Positions 49,084 to 63,774 of a stretch of DNA of 64,000 nucleotides are shown here, one piece after another (positions within the stretch are counted from its first letter, which is position 1; each line of letters begins with the position of its first letter). The notes under the pieces were generated by a model, which was given only the letters and a program-made list of their open reading frames with translations, searched no databases and was not told the DNA's origin. The stretch covers positions 1,747,478 through 1,811,477 of the forward strand of contig VXAY01006782.1 of the NCBI GenBank assembly GCA_013399855.1. Direction: 5' to 3'. The DNA is from Oxyruncus cristatus (Eukaryota > Chordata > Aves > Passeriformes > Cotingidae). The translations under genes and the position numbers were made by a program.

Positions 49084-51133
49084 TCTCTAAACTATATATA
49101 TAAAAATATATATGTGACACACACAGGACAGAAAGAGCAAGTCTGTCTGTATGAAATCCGCTCTATCTTTAGCTGAAAATCTTTCTGCTGTGTCAAATTC
49201 AGAATACATTGCAAAACCAAAATCTAGAGAAGAGTATTTTGAGACCTGTTTAGTTTTCAGGGGATTTTTTCCTTATAAATAAAATTAAGACTGTGCGCCT
49301 GCCTGCCTCCTGTGTAAGACTCTCTTACCCTTCTTTGACCACATGTTTGTAAGATAAGGTGTTTGGCATAGGAAATTCACCAATTACACAGACTATTGCT
49401 AATCAAATTTTACAGAAAAACTTATCAAATTGCTTCTGAGAAATCCTCCCCTCCATTAACATTGTGTAGCATCCATGTTTGTCCAAATGTATTTTTTGTA
49501 AGCACACACTGTTATTACCTACCAGGAAAAAACCTCAACCAAGCTGCATCCTACCACTGAAGCGCAAGGCATGTGCGCAGGTCTCTCCCTCTGCTCCATT
49601 CCTTTAAAAACAATTTCTCTTCAATTTACTCAGGTACTTTATTTATAGCTTGGCCCAAAGTTTCAGCTGTGGTTTTAGCTTCCGTTTTCATCCACCGAGT
49701 CCAGTAGATTTCAAGAGCTCTTTTGGCCTGTGAGGTGTCCATCATCCATCCCTTAGGAAGGATTATCACTTGGCAGATAGCAATGACGAACCCTTCAGTG
49801 CCAACAGCATACAGGCAGGCCTACAAAGTGATTCATAACTTAAGCTGTCATCTTAGGCATGCCAGTCCCAAATTTAGGCATACCCTCTCAGTCACTGTGA
49901 GCATTGATGTAATATTTTTTAGGTCTCTAGGTGTTGGCTGCTGATCTGACTTTGCTCTGGCTTGATCTGGTATGCATCTACACAGATCACTGAGATCACT
50001 GCCAAGATCAGGCCTTACAAAAAAAAGATTTGTGTAATCCTTGTGCTACTACTTTCCTTTTTGGGAGAATCAAGGTTTGTTCCCTCCTTTGCTCACCACG
50101 AGGACTACATGATGACCTACAAAACTATTCTATAAAAAAACGCCCATTTTCAAGTGTCTCACACCTATTGCAGGTCTTCAATTTTGTTTTAAGTATTTAA
50201 AATTAGTCCCTGGAAAATGATGAATCCCACATCTTATGTCTGGGCCAGGATGAGTCTGCAGAGTCAGTTTGTCATGGTGTTATTGCAGGCAAAACAACAC
50301 AGTATCAAGAGTGGATGACATAGATGAGAGCTTACTACATAATTCAGGGCCATGGGAAGATTCCTCAGGAATGGCCACTGCAGCCCTCAACAATTTCTTT
50401 GTGAAGACCAGACCAATATGTGTTTCTTATGCTTCCAGATTGCAGGATGCAAAATTCACAGTAATTATAACCCTAGCATTTGGATTTGTATGAGAAAGAA
50501 GCAGCTCATTGCCAAGTGCAGTTGTAAATACCACTTACATTTCTGCAAAGCCTAAGCCAACAGATAGATCCCTACAATCCAGAAAATGCTGAGCTGCAAT
50601 GTTCCTGATTTGCCTGCTAGAGCCAGGGATGCTGTAATAACCACAATGTTAAACTACAATCATGCTCTTTACCCCCATAAACATTTACTTTAAAGAATCA
50701 GAAATTATCTGCAGACATAATGAAGATACCAGTTGTCTTGTGATCACCTAAGACAGGCACATTATCGCCTGTCTGAGCTGACAATGTGCACAGGGTTATT
50801 TTTTTTTCCCCAGGTCAAAAAGAAAGTCTAGTTGAAAGTACTGTAGAATGATCAACTGTGACAGAAGTGGTTGCAACAATGTCTAGTTAGCAAAGACTAA
50901 CACTCAGCTTGAGAAGCATTATTTCCAGTAGGGAAATAGTGGGGCAATTCCCACAGTGACTGAGATACCAGCTCCTTAGGAAAAAGTAGCATCACACTAG
51001 TGAGATGTCAGAGATGTGCAAGAGCGAAGGTCTTGTAGAAAGGACAAAGTCATCCACTAGCCCCTCTGCCTCCGAGACAGTTGAAATCCTGAGAATAACC
51101 CCCAACATCTGTTTCCCAGGGCAAACACTTGAG

Positions 51134-51167
51134 AAAAACAAACAAACAAACAAACAAACAAAAAACA
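51134..51167. repeat. (AAAC)n microsatellite
   Basis: Six perfect AAAC units with A-rich ends. Confidence 0.95.
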
Positions 51168-54100
51168 AGAGCCTGGGAGCAACCTTAGCTGCATCTTCAG
51201 AGGCAGGGGGGGACAACCTATGTAGAGACCCTGAGAGCAGCATGCCTTGTGCAGGTGCAAAATGCCCTCTCCCCTGCCCACGCTGCGGAGTCATTTTCAG
51301 CAGGGCTGCCCAGGTGGTCACGTGTTACTACCTGCAGACAAAGAATACCATGCTAACGTGTGTCTTAACTGGATAGCCAAAACGCTCTACATCTGTTCAG
51401 CTTAGATGGGTTCAGTGGTTCAGTTAATGTAAGCTCAGGCTAGTCTGAACCTGTTAAGTGCTCCATTAAGCCTGACTCACTGCACCTCTTCATTTTCTGC
51501 GTAGCTGGATTCTGTTTTTTCCATGACACAAGTATTTCCCTAACCTTTTGGAAAAGGCATTTAGCTGAAAAGCACGGAGTAGTAGGAAGTTGTTTGCTCT
51601 TGGTATGCTGTGACAGAAATAAAGTCAACATGATAGATTAGTACTGAGCAAGTGGAAGTTATTTTTTCCAAGAATGTCACACTTGTGCTTCAGAAATGAT
51701 TGATCTTGAGCATCAAATAAAGCACCAGCAAACCCACCAAAATATACAGCACGTATAGCAAAACAAATGCTATAAAGAAATGTGCTATAATCTCTTGTTG
51801 AGCCATACAAAGCCCAATAAACATTTGCTTGTCACAGTGCAGAGCAATGGTTACAGTATCCAGAGGAAATTAGGTCTACACCACATGACCGTGTGTCTGG
51901 ACTTAAAACTAGTTGAATGGATCAGATCTTCATCTGGTGTAAGTCAGAAAAGCTACAGAGATTTCAGTCAGGTTTTAGAAAATTATTCCTAATGAGCTCT
52001 TGTTCCATGATGTCTGCAGAGACGCTTGGTTTACAAGACCTCGGCTTTGAAAATTCATAATCTTCCTTTTAGGCTTCTCCATCAGGAATTCCTCATACAG
52101 ATTTGTTGTTTGATCCTCCACAGGAGGAAAAAACCTGAATAACTCCCATCTCATTTGCCTACCGCTGACAAATTGACACAGGCACCGAAATTAAAACTCT
52201 GCTCAATTCAATTTGGGAATGAAAGAAGAACCTGCTCAGGCGCTGGGGGGTTGGGTTAAAAAATTAAGTCCACACAGCAGATTGCCTCCAGCAGCCCTCA
52301 CGGATCCTATGAGGTCCTATGACACAGACAAACTGTGTCTCCCGAAGCAGGGATGACAGGGAGTTTCCCTTGAGGGCTGTAGCTGTAGTCTATGAACATG
52401 CAACTTCATTAGCATCCAGCGACCCCATTAGATGGGGCTCTTAATTTCTTGGCTCACACAAAACTCTCCAGGGACCATCACAGCTGTATGCCACGCACAG
52501 AGGTCTCACTGCTGGGGCAAGGAAGATGGCTTTCAAAGTCACCTTGAGGAAAGGCTCAGTAATTCAAAGATCATCTTTTGGATTTGCAGGAAAAAAACCA
52601 TTTTGTTTCAAGTTTTGCTGAATCAAATTGCTGTAACTTGTAGGAAACTCACTGAAACTCTCAGATGAGGAGCTGACACTGAAAATCACATGTAGCCTAA
52701 CAAGGCTCCTCATTCTATAACTAGGGGAGAAGGGTGAGACTATTTATTTCTAACATTACTTCATACTGTGGGTTTTTTTAAGAAAAAAACCTGAAAAACA
52801 AAAGGAAAGCTCATAAGCAGCCAATGACCTGCTCCATGTAGATGAGTTACAGAGGAGCGACTGTGCTCTTCACAAAGGACTTCTGATGTAGGCAGCAGAC
52901 AGCGATTTAAGATGGGCTGGGTTTGTGGCGCGGTGATGGCAGCGGACATTTGCGGCGGGCCTGGACTCTTTTGCCAATTAGCTCAAACCACGACAGACCT
53001 CAGAGCTCTGCTCTCTGGGGACGAGGGTGTTTGGGAAGCCCAAGATGGTGTCTGGCTTGATGATGGATGCTACCGAGACCTGATGCTGCCTTCTCATCCC
53101 TTTACAAAACAGAGGAGAGGGAATAAATGACCCTGCAACTAGTGGTCCTAGTGGGATGAATTGGATGGATGGGTCAGACTAAGCGTATCGGGCACTAAGA
53201 CTAGGAAGACAGTAGAGATTCAGACATCTACTGAGAAGAAAGAAGCTGTGAGAACAGTGCGGAAGGAAAGGTCATTCTGAATGTCATGTTTTTCACTATT
53301 CAAATCTGTCAGGTCACAGATGCTTTCAAACAGCCTATAATGCTTAAAGTTGGATTGCTCAATTAAGCACTGCTTAAAGCTTTGACCTGAGTTTAAATTT
53401 TGACTGGAGACATAAACAACAGCAGCAGTATTAAGCAAAAGCCTGCAGTAATAAGATGTGGTGAATGTTGTACTAACAGAGTTTAAACAGAGTGCTCTGG
53501 CTGCTCCTGTAAGGTTTTCACGTGTATTTTGGGGAGAAAGGGGATATATATGTTGTCATTAATACATGCCATATCAAATGCTGTTCCTAATGCATTTGTC
53601 TGGCATGATTTTCTGTTCCTTTCCTTAAAATCTCCTTTTATGGCTGCCATGCAGTAGATCTGTTATTTTTAAACTACTGCATTTTTTTTTTACTTAATAC
53701 TCATCTGATTGTTCAAAGCCTGACCATGGATTCTCAAAATACACATCTGCATTCTTCCACAGCTTCATGCTGAGTTCATTCTAGATTTTATCAGAAGAAG
53801 GATTTCAGCCCGGGAGGTTTCATGGCTTCAGCCGCAGTGGCTACAGGTGGGAAGTGTTGATTCATGAGAGAGCAAGTTCGAAGGCTGCAAAACAACCTCC
53901 TGCCATGGCACTGAGGCTGAGCAATGAGCTATCTGATGTACCGGAGTTTCCAATGAAAGGTATCTTTCGAGATGTATCAGCAGTTTTGAACTGCTGGTAT
54001 GAGTGAAGGGTAGTTTTTCAAACTGTCCTAAACTCTCCCCTCTTCCCGCTTTTGTGCTGCTGTTCTGCTCTGGAAACTTCTTTGTGTTGTTGGTTTCTTA

Positions 54101-57100
54101 ATGCCCACGCTTTCATTTAAGAGAGCTGCTCTTCAAGGCAGCACTGTGGCTCATGTGAAGGGGCTCAGCTCCGCTGACTTTTTATTGGAGTTGTGCCAGC
54201 TTGCACCACCTGAGACAGAACCCTCCCTGCATTTTCAGAATCAGATCTACTGTATTTAGAAGCAAAAATCAATATCAACAGTTTCTTGTTAGCTCTATAA
54301 AATCATGCAGCAGGGCAGGGAATGGCAGCTGGCAGGCATCTGTTACAGAACAAATTTTACCAGTGAATGGAACATCTCCTCAACCATCTGTTTGTGTAGA
54401 GAGAGGAATTACCATCGTTGGTGACTTCAGCCTCAGAGATATTTGCTGGAGATCTCATGTGGTCATTCAAAAAATACCTTAGACGGTCATGCACACTTGA
54501 GATGAGTACTGACTTCATTCAGACAGACAAAAAATAAAAGTTTACAGATTGAAGAATTAGCAGGTGGCTGTGCGCAACGATGACCATATTAGGATCAAGT
54601 AGAATAAAATATCAACCAAGGAAACGTATCACGGAAATTTAAATGCGCCGGTTTCCCCAAACTTGATGTATTAGCAGTACTGAGGGGCAACAAAAATTAA
54701 CAACAGAAATAATCGACAGAAACATGGTTTTATAAAAAGACATCCACAACTCCACAGGCAAGCTCATGACAAAAAAGCCTAAAACTATTAGTCTACATAG
54801 GAGGACATTTCCTCTGAAACATACAGAAGCAATGATAACACATGCAAGGACGGGGGATAACACATACAGGGATGGGGGAAAACCAAAAAAAATATACTCA
54901 GTTGGTAAGAGATTTAGAAATCACAACAGAAACCTGGTATGAAAAGCTGAATGCCTTTTTCCATGTTCCCAAAAAAGTGAAAGGCATATGAGGCTTATCC
55001 AGGGGGGAGCACCACATTTGGGAGCCACACATGAGACTGTTGGGGGTAACACAGCCTGGTGCAATATTGTGTTTGTCTCTGTCCTGATTTGCTCTTGTGT
55101 TTCCAAAGAGAAAGCCTTCCACTGTGATCTATCACCTGCTCCAATCATCTGTACTACATTTCTGGGCCCACTTGGTGACGCTTCATTTTCCCTTCCCTTC
55201 ATGGCTCCAAGCGTTGCAATATAAAATCTTTCAAGCTTAGCAGATGAACACGTGGGTGAAACTTACGCATGACACATGGGCAAGTAGGCTAGGTGAGTTC
55301 AAAGCCACCGTGTCCCTAACCTCTACAAATCTAAGGAGAATCTCAGTCTTTCCCACAGATCAGAAACAAGTTTAACCACTCTCCAGCAAGCTCACTCCCT
55401 GTCAGGTTGCAGGTGGCAACGCAAGACCTGCTCTTCAGCTCAAGGCAGAAGGCACGCAAAGCTGAACCATGGCTGGTCCTGTGGCAGAGGAACTCCGCCA
55501 GCCCTAATAAAGGCAAGCTGGAAGGTATTTAGATACAACTGCAGGTATCATATCATAAACAGATAACTTTTACTAGGATGTTTTGCAAAAACAAAGTTCA
55601 GTATTTACAAAGCTCTTTGTGAAGGCACATGAGCACTCCAAAGCTCTGCTGACTCACTGAGCCTTTGCAGTGAAAGGAGACCACAAGTTCTTAAGGAGCA
55701 GCGAACGCGTGGCAGGCAAGCTCTTGCGACAGCTGATGAGGATGTTTATAAATGTCAGAGCTTCTGTCATTAGAGCTGAGCCCCTTTCCACCCAAAGTTA
55801 AAAATCAAGGACAAGACAGTTCAGCCATTGACTGGCAAGAGTGACAGTTCTACAAGAAGGAAGAGCCTGATGGGGGCCACAGGAGGACGGGTACTCCCAC
55901 CGGGCTGCTGTAATCTTAGGGTGGGAAGGGGGAAGGAGTCATGTATTTTAGTATCTGAAGGCTGGAAGGTTTTGCAATAAACTCAAAGGTTCACCATCTG
56001 TAGACAAGGCATGCACTGGGCCTGCAGCTAGAAAAACAAAAACCCATGGCATGGAGATCTTGAGAAACATTTCTTCCAGCTAAGGACATCTTCAGATATC
56101 AAGCAGAGGGTGCCAAAGCCACAGGCTTTCTAATCAGCCTCTAGCACTACACATGCCTACTCACCTTGCCTTGGGAGAACCCTACCCACGACAGCCTCAA
56201 GTCTTGCAAGCAGCCTGCCTTTAGGGTTGGGCCCAGCCAAACTCACACGTGGTACTGGGGCTTCCCTACTTGGAGCAGAGGGAGTTTTAAACATTTAAGA
56301 AAGGACTTAGTGGAAATCAGCTGGCTGTGTGATGAGCTAACCCAGAGAAAATGTGGGAGACAAACCATGCCATCACCCCAAGGCCAAAGTGTGGGTTAAC
56401 TCAGGATTGCAGAGCAATGCCTCCATCCTCAGGGAGTTCAGACACTTACATTTGGAAACACTTACTTTCCTTCAAAGAAAAAATATAACCCAGAGGCCTG
56501 TATATTCCTTTTCCTTCCAAAATTACTTCTCTGATCTAATCCAGGGGGTCTGGGCTCGCCCCACTCTGAAGGGATATGGGAAGACCTGGAATCATTCCTC
56601 TCCCAGCCCAAAGGGATTGCGGCCCGCTATTTCCCTTTGTTTCACACCCCACATTGTGGCTTATCCTGAGGAGAAAATGTAGCAAGCCCCTCCTGCTGTA
56701 GTGTTTTCAGAGCTCGCAGCTAATTTATTGAGACGGGGGGGAGGAACAATCCCTGTGATGGACCAGCAGATGCCCTCACCGAGGAAAAACTGAGATCCAG
56801 CACAAATGACAACAAAGAACGGCTGTATGCCCAAAAGTGCATCTGTACCCTGCCACCATCCATAGAGCAGGAACGTTATAAGATACCATTGCTGCCTGCA
56901 AACCCTGGCTGCCCGTTACCAGTCACTGGGGGAAGCAGCAAACTGCAGATCTCCACACTCCCCACGAGGTACCTCAGGCCACAGAAGTGCTATCTTTTCA
57001 CTAGAGCAGTCCTTTTAGAGGTGTGCACACCCTGCTTTTCTTCTTTCATTCAAAAATCAGCAGGAGCATTTAAAGGAAAATAATTCCTTTATCCTTTGCT

Positions 57101-58192
57101 TTTGGAAGTAGTATTTACCTTCTGTAGCTAAAATTTCCTGTAGAACAGCAAGAAGGGAATGTAAAGGAACTACAGGGTTTGAAATCATCTTGTAAAATTT
57201 ATTAATTTTCACATGTCTTTGAGAAAGATCATTTTATATGTTTGTTTCTTTATGCAATCACAAATACACTACAAGCCAGTAGATAGAAACAACAGGGTTT
57301 ACTTAATTATTTTTTTAAAACAATTGTTCTGGATTTGTTAGGTGTCTTGGTCTATATCTCCTATTACTTCACTTGGCTTAAAATTGGAACTATTGCTCTT
57401 TGACCTAGGTCTGATTAGTTTTTTCAGACTCTTGCCCTAGATGCTTGTAATAGAACAACCCAGGTTATCCAATATCTAATTAAACACAGGTGGAGCTTGA
57501 ATTTTTTACAGGAAGACAGCAGAATCCATTTTGAGCAGTCTGAAAGGGAAAGAAGAGCATTGGCAGGGAAGACAAAATGGTGGGGAAAGGAGATTATCTC
57601 TGCACTAAAGTATACCTTCCAGAGTAAACCCCAGTAGATTAACTTTGTCTGCTACTAGCAAATATATTCCTAAATAATCAATCTGTGTGTGAAATTTTGG
57701 GTGGGTTTTGCTAGTATCTGTTGCATTGATTATTTCACTATGGGTGAACATTTTATTGGTAACCTGGAAGCATCCCTACAGCCCTCACTTAAAAGATATA
57801 GCTCACTCATCCTTACCTAACCCTGGTTTTTAATGTGCTTTGAATGTATTTTGCATTAGGTTACTGCTCTCTGCAAAAAGCATTTTATTTCCCACCTTCT
57901 CCTGCCTGCAACTTCACAAAGAAAATTTTTAGGCTTATGCCATAGAAAATAGAAAAGCAATGAGTTCTTTGAGCTCAAGTTACATATGTAGCTAGTTCTA
58001 AATAAGAAGATCTGTCTTAACAAGTCTGCCCCACATCAACCATACTCTGGTTCCAAAAGTGCCACGAACTCTGTCACTGCAACCTCATCTCAGAAGGCTG
58101 CACTCCTAAAAGGATCTCAAACTGCACTCCAGATTACTGCCTTGGGCCTCAGTTCTGCCCCCAGCCCGTGTAATTTTTGCATCTTTTACACA

Positions 58193-58609
58193 TGGAATCA
58201 CAGAATCATACCCTACTTTAGGTTGGAAGGGACCTAAAAGACCACCTAGTTTCACCCCACTGCCACAGGCAGGGATACCTTCCACTAGACCAAGTTGCTC
58301 AAAGCCACATCCAACCTGACTTAGAACTCTTCCAGGGAAGGGGCATCCACAACTTCTCCGGGCAACCTGTTCCAGTCCCTCACCACCCTCACAGAATTTC
58401 TCCCTAATATTTAATGTAAACCCGCCCTCTTTCAGCCTAAAGCCATTCCACCTTGTCTTATCCCTACAGGTGCATGCAAAAAGTCTCTCTCCAGCTATTT
58501 TACAGGCCCCCTTTAGGTACTGGAAGGCTGCTGTAAGGTCTCCTTGGAGCCTTCTCTTCTCCAGGCGGAACAAGCCCAACTCTCTTAGCCTGCCCTCATA
58601 GAAGAGGAA
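58193..58609 (-). mobile_element. CR1 LINE, 5'-truncated copy, - orientation
   Basis: About 415 bases of CR1 on the minus strand, that is in the same direction as BCL2. The minus-strand frame from 58,612 shows the C-terminal end of the CR1 ORF2 protein, RLRELGLFRLEKRRLQGDL, then AAFQYLKGA. A frameshift follows near 58,400, after which the VVRDWNRLP-type segment is in another frame. The 3' tail has the typical GGTCCCTTCCAACCTAAAG and ends in GATTCTGTGATTCCATG, the CR1 octamer-type end. It is the best preserved CR1 in the window but lacks the reverse transcriptase and endonuclease regions, so it cannot move. Confidence 0.95.
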
Positions 58610-61600
58610 CATATATGTAACAGCCTTAAAGACAATTGATTAAAGAGGTCATGCTTTCCCTAATGCTGGAGTACGAAGGTGGACATCAAATGGCCAGTTC
58701 CAGCACTGTTGTGAGACATCTTCCTGCTTCCTCATTCAAACAGTACTGGGGTGTTGGATTTATAGAGATTACTGTCACAGGTAAGCACAGCAGGTGAACA
58801 CCCATGTCTCTTGGCTGCTAGTGGGCAGTGGGTGCCTGACACCCCTCAAGGCCCTTGACAGTGTTTTCCCAATTACAGGCACACACTTGCTGGTGCTACA
58901 AAATTGAAACCCCTTTGTACCATCTTTGCTGGGATTGGCTCCTCAGCACTCTCCTTTAGAGTGCAAGGAAACAGCAAAAGGTAGAAGGGCTATGGAGCCA
59001 GATGGGTGAAGGCACTGCTGGTGGCATGTCTTTAGCCAGCTGATGACTGCGAGGGTGATATGTGAGACGAGCTGGGGGGATGGAGCTCACAGCCTCACTG
59101 TCAAGTGTCTCCAGCACAGCTGGTCTCAGGACACCACCCAGTCAATGCCCTCAAGGTAGGGAGAGACCAGAGTGACACCAGCCTTCTTAAGGTAGAGAGA
59201 CGCTTGTGTGTGAGCCTCTGTAGGATCACTGTAATTTGCTATTGTGTTCGGAACATGGAAAACACTGGTGATGCCAGTCTGTATTTCTATATGGAGGCAG
59301 CTGTTCAACACCCACGGGCATGGCTATGCGCACCAAGTATGGACACAAAGCTTGCCCACGTTACACTGCCAGTGGCCTCAAGACATGAAGTTCCTATTAA
59401 AAAATATCACCGCAGCTCCAGCCATCAATCCTCTGGGACCTTCCATGCTCCAGGGGCTGGCCACAACATAGGGATGCCTGCCTGGCTCTGAGGGCACCAG
59501 CAGCACCACCACTGCTTGGGGCACAGAGGTAAGGGCGCACCCCTTCTGCAGTCAGGGGCAAGGTCACCACTGCTGCAGAGGTTCTTCCTTCCACGATCTC
59601 CTCCGTCTGCAGGAAGCCTCTCTGATGTGATGGGGTGATGCGGTGCAGCAGCAGCCCGCGCCTCCCCCCACTTCTGAGAACCCCAGCTTTCACCACTACC
59701 GGCTTTCCGTGAGGCCGAGTGCCACAGCTGGCAGGGCATAGCACCGCACGACACCCGCCTGCTCTTTTCACTGGAATCCCCGGCTTTTGGCTATTTACGT
59801 CCTTTTCTTAGAGAGAGACAGGAAGCCAAATGAATCAGAGCCATCTATGGTTACCTCCGCCCCAGCCCTTACCAGGCTCTCAGTGGCGCCCTGTGCCCTG
59901 ACGGAGACACCTCTGTCTGGGTTCATGCTCTGCCCACCACTGAGATGGGGCAGGAGGTGACCAGAAGTACCCCAGCCTGTGTCATCCCTCCTAGGGAAAC
60001 AGGAAGGGACCAGGAATCACACTGGCCCTTGTTGGCAGGGAGGGGCATCCTCAGCCCTGCTAGCTGCAATGCCCCCGCTGGTATTTCCCACGGGAGGCAA
60101 AAATGGGGCCCTCCTCTCAAAGGCACCTGCAGAAAGCAGAGATGGGGCAGGGACCAGGCCAAAAAGCCAAAGCCCTAATCCCGGGTGTGCAGGGGTGTAC
60201 CCCAGAGGAAGGGAGGAAGGATGTAGGTGAAACATTTCATGGTAAAAATTAGTTCCACACAAAACTAAAAAGTAAGTTGTTCCTCTGAACAAGCACACAG
60301 TGTACAAAAACACCCTACCAGAGGAAGTAAAGTATATCCTTTGCTCTTCTCTTGCAATACCTGGCTGACACACAGGGTTAAACACTAGCAAGCTCTGCTG
60401 CGCATCTTCTGCGGAAAGGTTTTCTTCCCTCTGAAACCTTCAAGAATAGGCGAAGTGCAAGGCAACAGCTTAACCAGATGCTTCCCCAGCAAGGAAACAA
60501 ACCCTAAGAGCGAGGATGGGGCCCTTCCCTTCTGTGAGTGAATCGCAGTTACAATCTCTTTTGCCCATCAGATGTAGGAGGCTGCCTCTGAACTCAAGTG
60601 ATACATCCGTGCACTCACCATTGCCCTGTTTTAAAGGACACCTCTTGCTTCAGGGTTGCCAGAAAACAACTGCAAGGAGAAAATGAACATAGTATTTGGA
60701 CCTCCTTTGTCCAATCCTCCTGTCTTAGGCCTTATTGGCTGAGGGTCAATGCTGTGAAGCAGCTCAACCCCCCATCACCCCGAGCGCAGGTGTGCACAGC
60801 TGCTTGGACTCCCCTGGACCTGATGGGACACTCCAAAGCTACCAGAATTCCTGGCCACAAGGCAGGTTTCCCACCAACTCATAAACTCGCTTGGGAAATA
60901 TATATGGGATCCAGGACACTAAATCAGAGCCAGGCATCTTCCCAACAGCTTTAGAGCCAGAGCTCGGCAGCATCATGCTTGGTACTGCAGCACGTGAGGT
61001 GAATCAGGGAGCTTGCTGAGGGTACACAGAGTACTGCAGGGAAAGTCAGCCTGTGAATAGCACTTGCAGAGCCTCAAATATTTCCTACAGAGCTCTATCC
61101 AATGCCTAACAAGCAGCAGTGTTCAGTGGAGAGGGGAAGCAGAGCTGGGAAGCTCCCCTGCCACTCCAGAAAATTCTCTGTTGCGCAGGTTGCCAGCTCA
61201 TGCTCGCTCTGCTGGCCACAACTCTCAGACTTTGTGCTGGCTCATGCTGCAGGCCTCGGCTCTTGCATGGAAAACCAGAAGCATTCAGGACTTCTGAAAT
61301 CCAGGTCCTTTTTGCCAATATAAAAAATTTACCAGCATGCTGGGAGGGTCAGAACAACGCACCCTTTGTGTCTCAGCTTAATCTGCAAAAAAAGCGTATG
61401 TCTTCTTTTTTCCTCTTCTTTTCATTAAGGGGAAAAAAATCATCCCTAAGTTATAGCAACAGGACAATGAAAAAATCCCTCTCCAACCAAACAAACCCTA
61501 AACTTGCACAGGCAAATACTTGAAAAGTCAGTGATGCCAGAACTGAGACTGCCTGCTCGACACCAGAAGCAGTGAGTGATTGAAATAAAGGACACACGTC

Positions 61601-63774
61601 CTGCCCCCACGACTGCATTCTCTGGCCACACTGCAATGCCATAAAGTACCTGGAGAGAACAAATGGAAATATTTTCTTAAGCGGCAGGGGAGTGACAGAG
61701 AGGCAAAGCCAAGCAGCTCCGAGCCAGGGAGCTCCAGCCTGGCTGCCGTCCCTCCCGCACCCAAGCTCCGTCCCAGTGCAGGACCCAGCAGAGACAAAAC
61801 GAAGTTGCGAGTCTGATTCAGCATCACCTTGTTCCAGTTTTACACCAGTTCAACACCCATTATTTGAAAACAAGAAAGCCTTTAGCTACAAAAGTCAGAT
61901 TGCTTTTCTTTTTAAGGAAGAGAAGGAGGAAAAAGAAGAGAATAAAAGACCTTCTACCAATAATCCATTATACGGAGGCATTTCATGGGAGTCGTGTTGC
62001 ACAAAACCCAGCAACAAAGCAGTGGTTTTGGTCTTTCCTGAACAGATAGTGCAGATGATGCTTTTTATCGGCATCATAAATATCAAGCTATACTTTTTGG
62101 AACTTCTACTCTTATATATTTCTGCACTGTTGATGTAGTCATAACAGCTCGCGTTGTCAACTACTCAGGCCCTATAGTAATTCTGAAACTAAATATTCGT
62201 GCTTACAAACAAGCACCACAAAATACTCAGGCAGCCCCAACTCACTGAGCTATACAGAATGCACACCCTTTATTTTCTTAATCTAGCCTGCCTCCCACTA
62301 CTGCATTAAAAAGGCACTTCTTTTTGGACATTCAGGCAAACTCTAGGATCCATATATGTGCCACAGGAAAGGATTTGTTTCAAAGTTTCATTTGCTCCGT
62401 GGTTCCAGTAATTTGGTTCATCAGAGAGTGTGATTTATTAGAAAAATACAAACAGTGAATAGAAATTAAAAATCCAGTGACCTTTCACTGCAAGGAACAG
62501 CAGTTTCACAATGCATTCCTGATTAGAAAAGAACATCAAATTACCCACATGCTGGTAGCTGAGCAACTGCAAAGCTGACTCTTTGCTATCTACAAAATCA
62601 TGGCATTTTTCAATTTTTTCTTTAAAAAACATAAACAGTCAGTGTTCATGTTCCCAAGTGGAAAAAGTGTCTGAGGACCTTATTTACAGACTTGGAAGGA
62701 CAGGCTAATCCCTTGTCCTTGTAGCCAGTTTTAGGAACTTGTAGGTTTTTCTTGGCAAATACTCAAATGCAACACTGCTGTCTTTCTTAAGAGTAGCCTT
62801 AGTCAATATGATTTCTGTTAAACTCACCTGCAGCGTGAATCAAGCAATTGTTTGGTCTTATTACTACCAAACATCTATTTTAAAGAGTAATCCTTACAGT
62901 TAACGAAATGACAGCAGAGGCCTTGGCTTAGATATGCACCAGGAAGAGAGCATTTTCTTAGAAAAGCATAGTTCTCAGTAAATGATAAACCACAGAGCTA
63001 CTGCTGTGCACATTAAACCACAAAGCTATATTTATATTGAATTAAGGGGCTTAAATCCCACCTCCACCCCCACTCCCCAGCTTCTGCCATACAAAAGCAA
63101 GGATTTTCAGATGCACATCTAACCTTCTGACTCTAACACAATCTCCTGATCCACACTATTAGGCATCCACATTACAGCCATGGGGAACACAAACTCTTTT
63201 TCCATATGACTGTTTGATTTAAGACATCTGAAATGTCCCCACCATTTATTATTATTGATCTTCTGGGTGATCTACAGTGATGCCAAGAAGCCCTACTATG
63301 CCAGCTGCTCAGCAAACTAAAGAGTCCCTCCATTGCAGAACTGCAGTCCAAAGAGACCACAGAGACACCAGAAGTCACAGGAAACAAGTGCTCTGATCCC
63401 AAACACGTACAGGAGGAAATAAATCAGACTCCAAAACAAGCAAGCATCCCGATTCAGAAACACAGTTAAAAAATGCCCACACTTAACCCTTGGCAGGGAC
63501 ATGTGGGACTAGTGAACTCAACAAGCTACTTCTTGCCTGGCTTTATGATATGTCTCAGGCTCAACCAGTGCTGTCACCAGCACTGCCAGGTTGGCAGGGA
63601 CACCTCAGGCTCACTTGATTTTTCCAGTGGAGAAGCACAAACAGCCTTTACAGTGTGCTGGTATCCAAAGTTGGTATCCGTAGCTGTGCAGCTACAAAAA
63701 GTATTAGTCAAAGCAGCTTCTGTCCTGAGGGAGAGGAAGGCAAGGCTCATGGAACGGGACAAAAATATAGACCA
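58610..63774. other. Intron 2 segment without recognised features
   Basis: GC content rises at 59,500-60,200, with scattered CpGs and overlapping open frames of about 110-130 codons on both strands. None has a recognised motif or consistent splice context. No repeat family was identified. Confidence 0.5.

Larger units (their letters stand above)
41347..58192. other. Intron 2 segment, mostly unannotated
   Basis: Contains only simple repeats (listed), a small GC-rich patch at about 44,050-44,240 with roughly ten CpGs, and AT-rich stretches near 42,170-42,320 and 45,040-45,120 that look slow-evolving by eye (homopolymer-poor, ATTTGCAT and TAATG motifs). No exon or RNA gene is supported. Confidence 0.5.

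Noticed and set aside
58106..58612. 168-codon minus-strand frame
   Set aside because: It starts as the CR1 ORF2 C-terminus but runs out of frame into CR1 3' sequence and unique flank; it is not a host gene.
59397..60391. Several frames of 110-128 codons on both strands
   Set aside because: Mutually overlapping frames in a GC-rich patch with no recognised motif.
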